Assembly: GCA_002793515.1 (NCBI GenBank)
Contig: PFEU01000016.1
Location: 3,205 to 35,936 of the forward strand
Reading direction: 5' to 3'
Length of the DNA stretch: 32,732 nucleotides
Source of the DNA: Candidatus Uhrbacteria bacterium CG10_big_fil_rev_8_21_14_0_10_48_16
GTDB taxonomy: Bacteria; Patescibacteriota; Patescibacteriia; UBA9934; GWF2-40-263
How positions within the stretch are numbered: position 1 is the first letter of the stretch; every line of letters begins with the position of its first letter. The translations under genes were made by a program, and so were the position numbers. Below, piece by piece: positions 31,622 through 32,732 of the stretch. The notes under the pieces were generated by a model. That model made no database searches, was not told the origin of the DNA, and was given only the letters and a program-made list of their open reading frames with translations.

Positions 31622-32638
31622 GTGAACGATATGAATCGATCTCTTCTTTTTTCGCTTGGAGGTGGTGTCCTTTTATTTTTGCTCTCTGCGAGTGTCGGTG
31701 CGCTTGTCTATGTTTTTTCGTATCCATCGGACGTATCTGAAGACACATTTGCCGAATCGTCTGAAACCGTCATTGACGAGGGTGATGAAGCTTCTTCAGA
31801 AGGAGAAGCATCTCTCTCGATCGAATTTTCTGCTTCCAAACTTGGAACAGTGGATCGTGATTTGCCCTACTGCACCATGGACGGGATCACATTGGACATG
31901 GATTTCTATTGGCCTCAAGAGGGGGAAGGACCATTTCCTGTGGTGGTATACGTCCACGGCGGAGGGTGGATATCAGGAGACAAGAGTGAAGGGATCGATA
32001 AATATCGCGACGATCTTGTTTCTGCAGGATTTGCTATTGTGGCGGTGAATTATCGTTTAGCGCACGAAGCACAATTTCCTGCCATGATTGAAGATGTGAA
32101 GTGTGCCGTTAGACACCTGAGAGCGCATGCAGAAACATACAACATAGATCCAGATGCGATTGGAGCGTTAGGAACAAGCGCCGGTGGTCATCTCGTTAAT
32201 TTATTGGGAACGGCAGATAGGTCGGCAGGATGGGATGTCGGACCGTATTTGAGCGAATCAAGTCATGTCAATGCGGTGGTGTCCATGTATGGTCCCGCTG
32301 ATTTGCGTATCGAGTTTCCTGGAAACACTTCGAAGGGGATTCGAACAATTTTTGGAATAACGGATTTTTCAGAGATGGGATTTGCGAGTCCGGTTACCTA
32401 TGCAACCGCTGATGATGCTTCATTTTTGTTGATTCATGGAGAAGATGATCAGCTGGTTCCTATTGAGCAATCTGAATTGTTTCGTTCAGCTCTTGAAGAC
32501 GCAGGGGTTTTTTGGGAAGTTACTTCCGTGGGCAATGCTAATCACGGACTTATTCCTGAACAAAAAGGACTGCCAATAACCCCACCGATGTCAGAAATTC
32601 TCACAGAAATCGTCGATTGGTTTGAGGTACATTTATAG
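31622..32638 (+). CDS. Membrane-anchored alpha/beta hydrolase (BD-FAE/carboxylesterase type)
   Basis: A 338-residue protein with an N-terminal helix (about 8-33), an acidic linker to about 65, and a hydrolase domain with oxyanion motif HGGGW (112-116), nucleophile Ser186 in GTSAGG, an Asp in HGEDDQLVP (about 279), and His in NANHG (about 314). It should cleave small esters, perhaps acetyl or feruloyl groups. Start codon GTG 31622 (an ATG follows at 31631). The context AGGATTTT...TGAACGATA is repeated from the gene at 30428. Confidence 0.88.
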   Translation: MNDMNRSLLFSLGGGVLLFLLSASVGALVYVFSYPSDVSEDTFAESSETVIDEGDEASSEGEASLSIEFSASKLGTVDRDLPYCTMDGITLDMDFYWPQEGEGPFPVVVYVHGGGWISGDKSEGIDKYRDDLVSAGFAIVAVNYRLAHEAQFPAMIEDVKCAVRHLRAHAETYNIDPDAIGALGTSAGGHLVNLLGTADRSAGWDVGPYLSESSHVNAVVSMYGPADLRIEFPGNTSKGIRTIFGITDFSEMGFASPVTYATADDASFLLIHGEDDQLVPIEQSELFRSALEDAGVFWEVTSVGNANHGLIPEQKGLPITPPMSEILTEIVDWFEVHL

Positions 32639-32732
32639 CGGGTGGAGGGGGAGAATCGTTTTGCTCATCCTCGACGAATATCCTATTTTCCGATAGGATA
32701 CCGGTGATTATGATGGACCAATCACACATTCG
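32639..32732. other. Right edge, intergenic with one hairpin
   Basis: TATCCTA/TAGGATA forms a 7-bp perfect hairpin (about 32680-32701) with an 8-nt loop, without a T-tract. No gene start is evident before the window ends. Confidence 0.4.

Noticed and set aside
543-32638. Recoding of TGA as in Gracilibacteria/Absconditabacteria
   Set aside because: Full-length proteins align with their families without TGA readthrough, and TGA serves as stop, for example at 19013-19015.

Overview
This window looks like part of the chromosome of a Candidate Phyla Radiation (Patescibacteria) bacterium. The evidence is the compact gene packing, the near absence of Shine-Dalgarno sequences, reduced repair proteins (a short UvrA and a UvrC without its C-terminal helix-hairpin-helix), a minimal mraZ-rsmH-ftsL cluster, and many short lipoproteins and membrane-anchored proteins of unknown family. 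TGA is used as an ordinary stop. Lineage within the CPR cannot be fixed from the sequence alone.

Layout: (1) 1-542, a tRNA-Gln(TTG) on the minus strand embedded in hairpins. (2) 543-4874, nadM-like nucleotidyltransferase, then a copper-handling set: a small Cys/His/Met-rich exported protein, an HMA-TauE/SafE-cupredoxin fusion and a CopA-type ATPase. (3) 4880-12644, nucleotide excision repair: a strongly structured leader, uvrB-uvrA, an M23 lipoprotein carrying an in-frame genomic repeat, a convergent cupredoxin lipoprotein, and uvrC. (4) 12672-15588, two small genes and the division cluster mraZ-rsmH-ftsL with a clear promoter and MraZ-box array. (5) 15590-18331, a membrane protein and an ECF sigma / DUF5667 anti-sigma-like / DUF5666 operon. 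(6) 18431-23721, a leaderless operon with a disordered protein, a TraD/VirD4-like ATPase, an unknown conserved protein and dnaX. (7) 23776-24331, a second tRNA-Gln (CTG) in an inverted copy of the left-hand locus, followed by an array of hairpins. (8) 24332-28144, minus strand: FAD-linked oxidase, then the dus-rimK-like operon; a 34-codon leaderless ORF on the plus strand lies between them. (9) 28161-32638, plus strand: thioredoxin-like protein plus VKOR (disulfide formation), a beta-CASP metallo-beta-lactamase nuclease, a deacetylase-like protein and an esterase.

The most unusual structure is the pair of inverted tRNA-Gln loci that bracket about 24 kb. The tRNA sequences differ at only four positions (one is the wobble base, two are a compensatory stem pair). 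Each tRNA is sandwiched between a 20-bp perfect palindrome 9 nt upstream and a 21-22-bp perfect hairpin downstream that includes the tRNA's own 3' end. The downstream hairpin arms have unrelated inner sequences at the two loci yet are perfectly self-complementary in both. A second candidate is the 122-nt, four-helix structured element directly upstream of uvrB.

The genes group into recognisable functions: copper export and oxidation control (1042-4845, 10807-11274), NER (uvrB, uvrA, uvrC), division control (mraZ/rsmH/ftsL), envelope stress-type signalling (sigma/anti-sigma/DUF5666), oxidative protein folding (Trx/VKOR), and DNA replication/transfer (dnaX, TraD-like ATPase).
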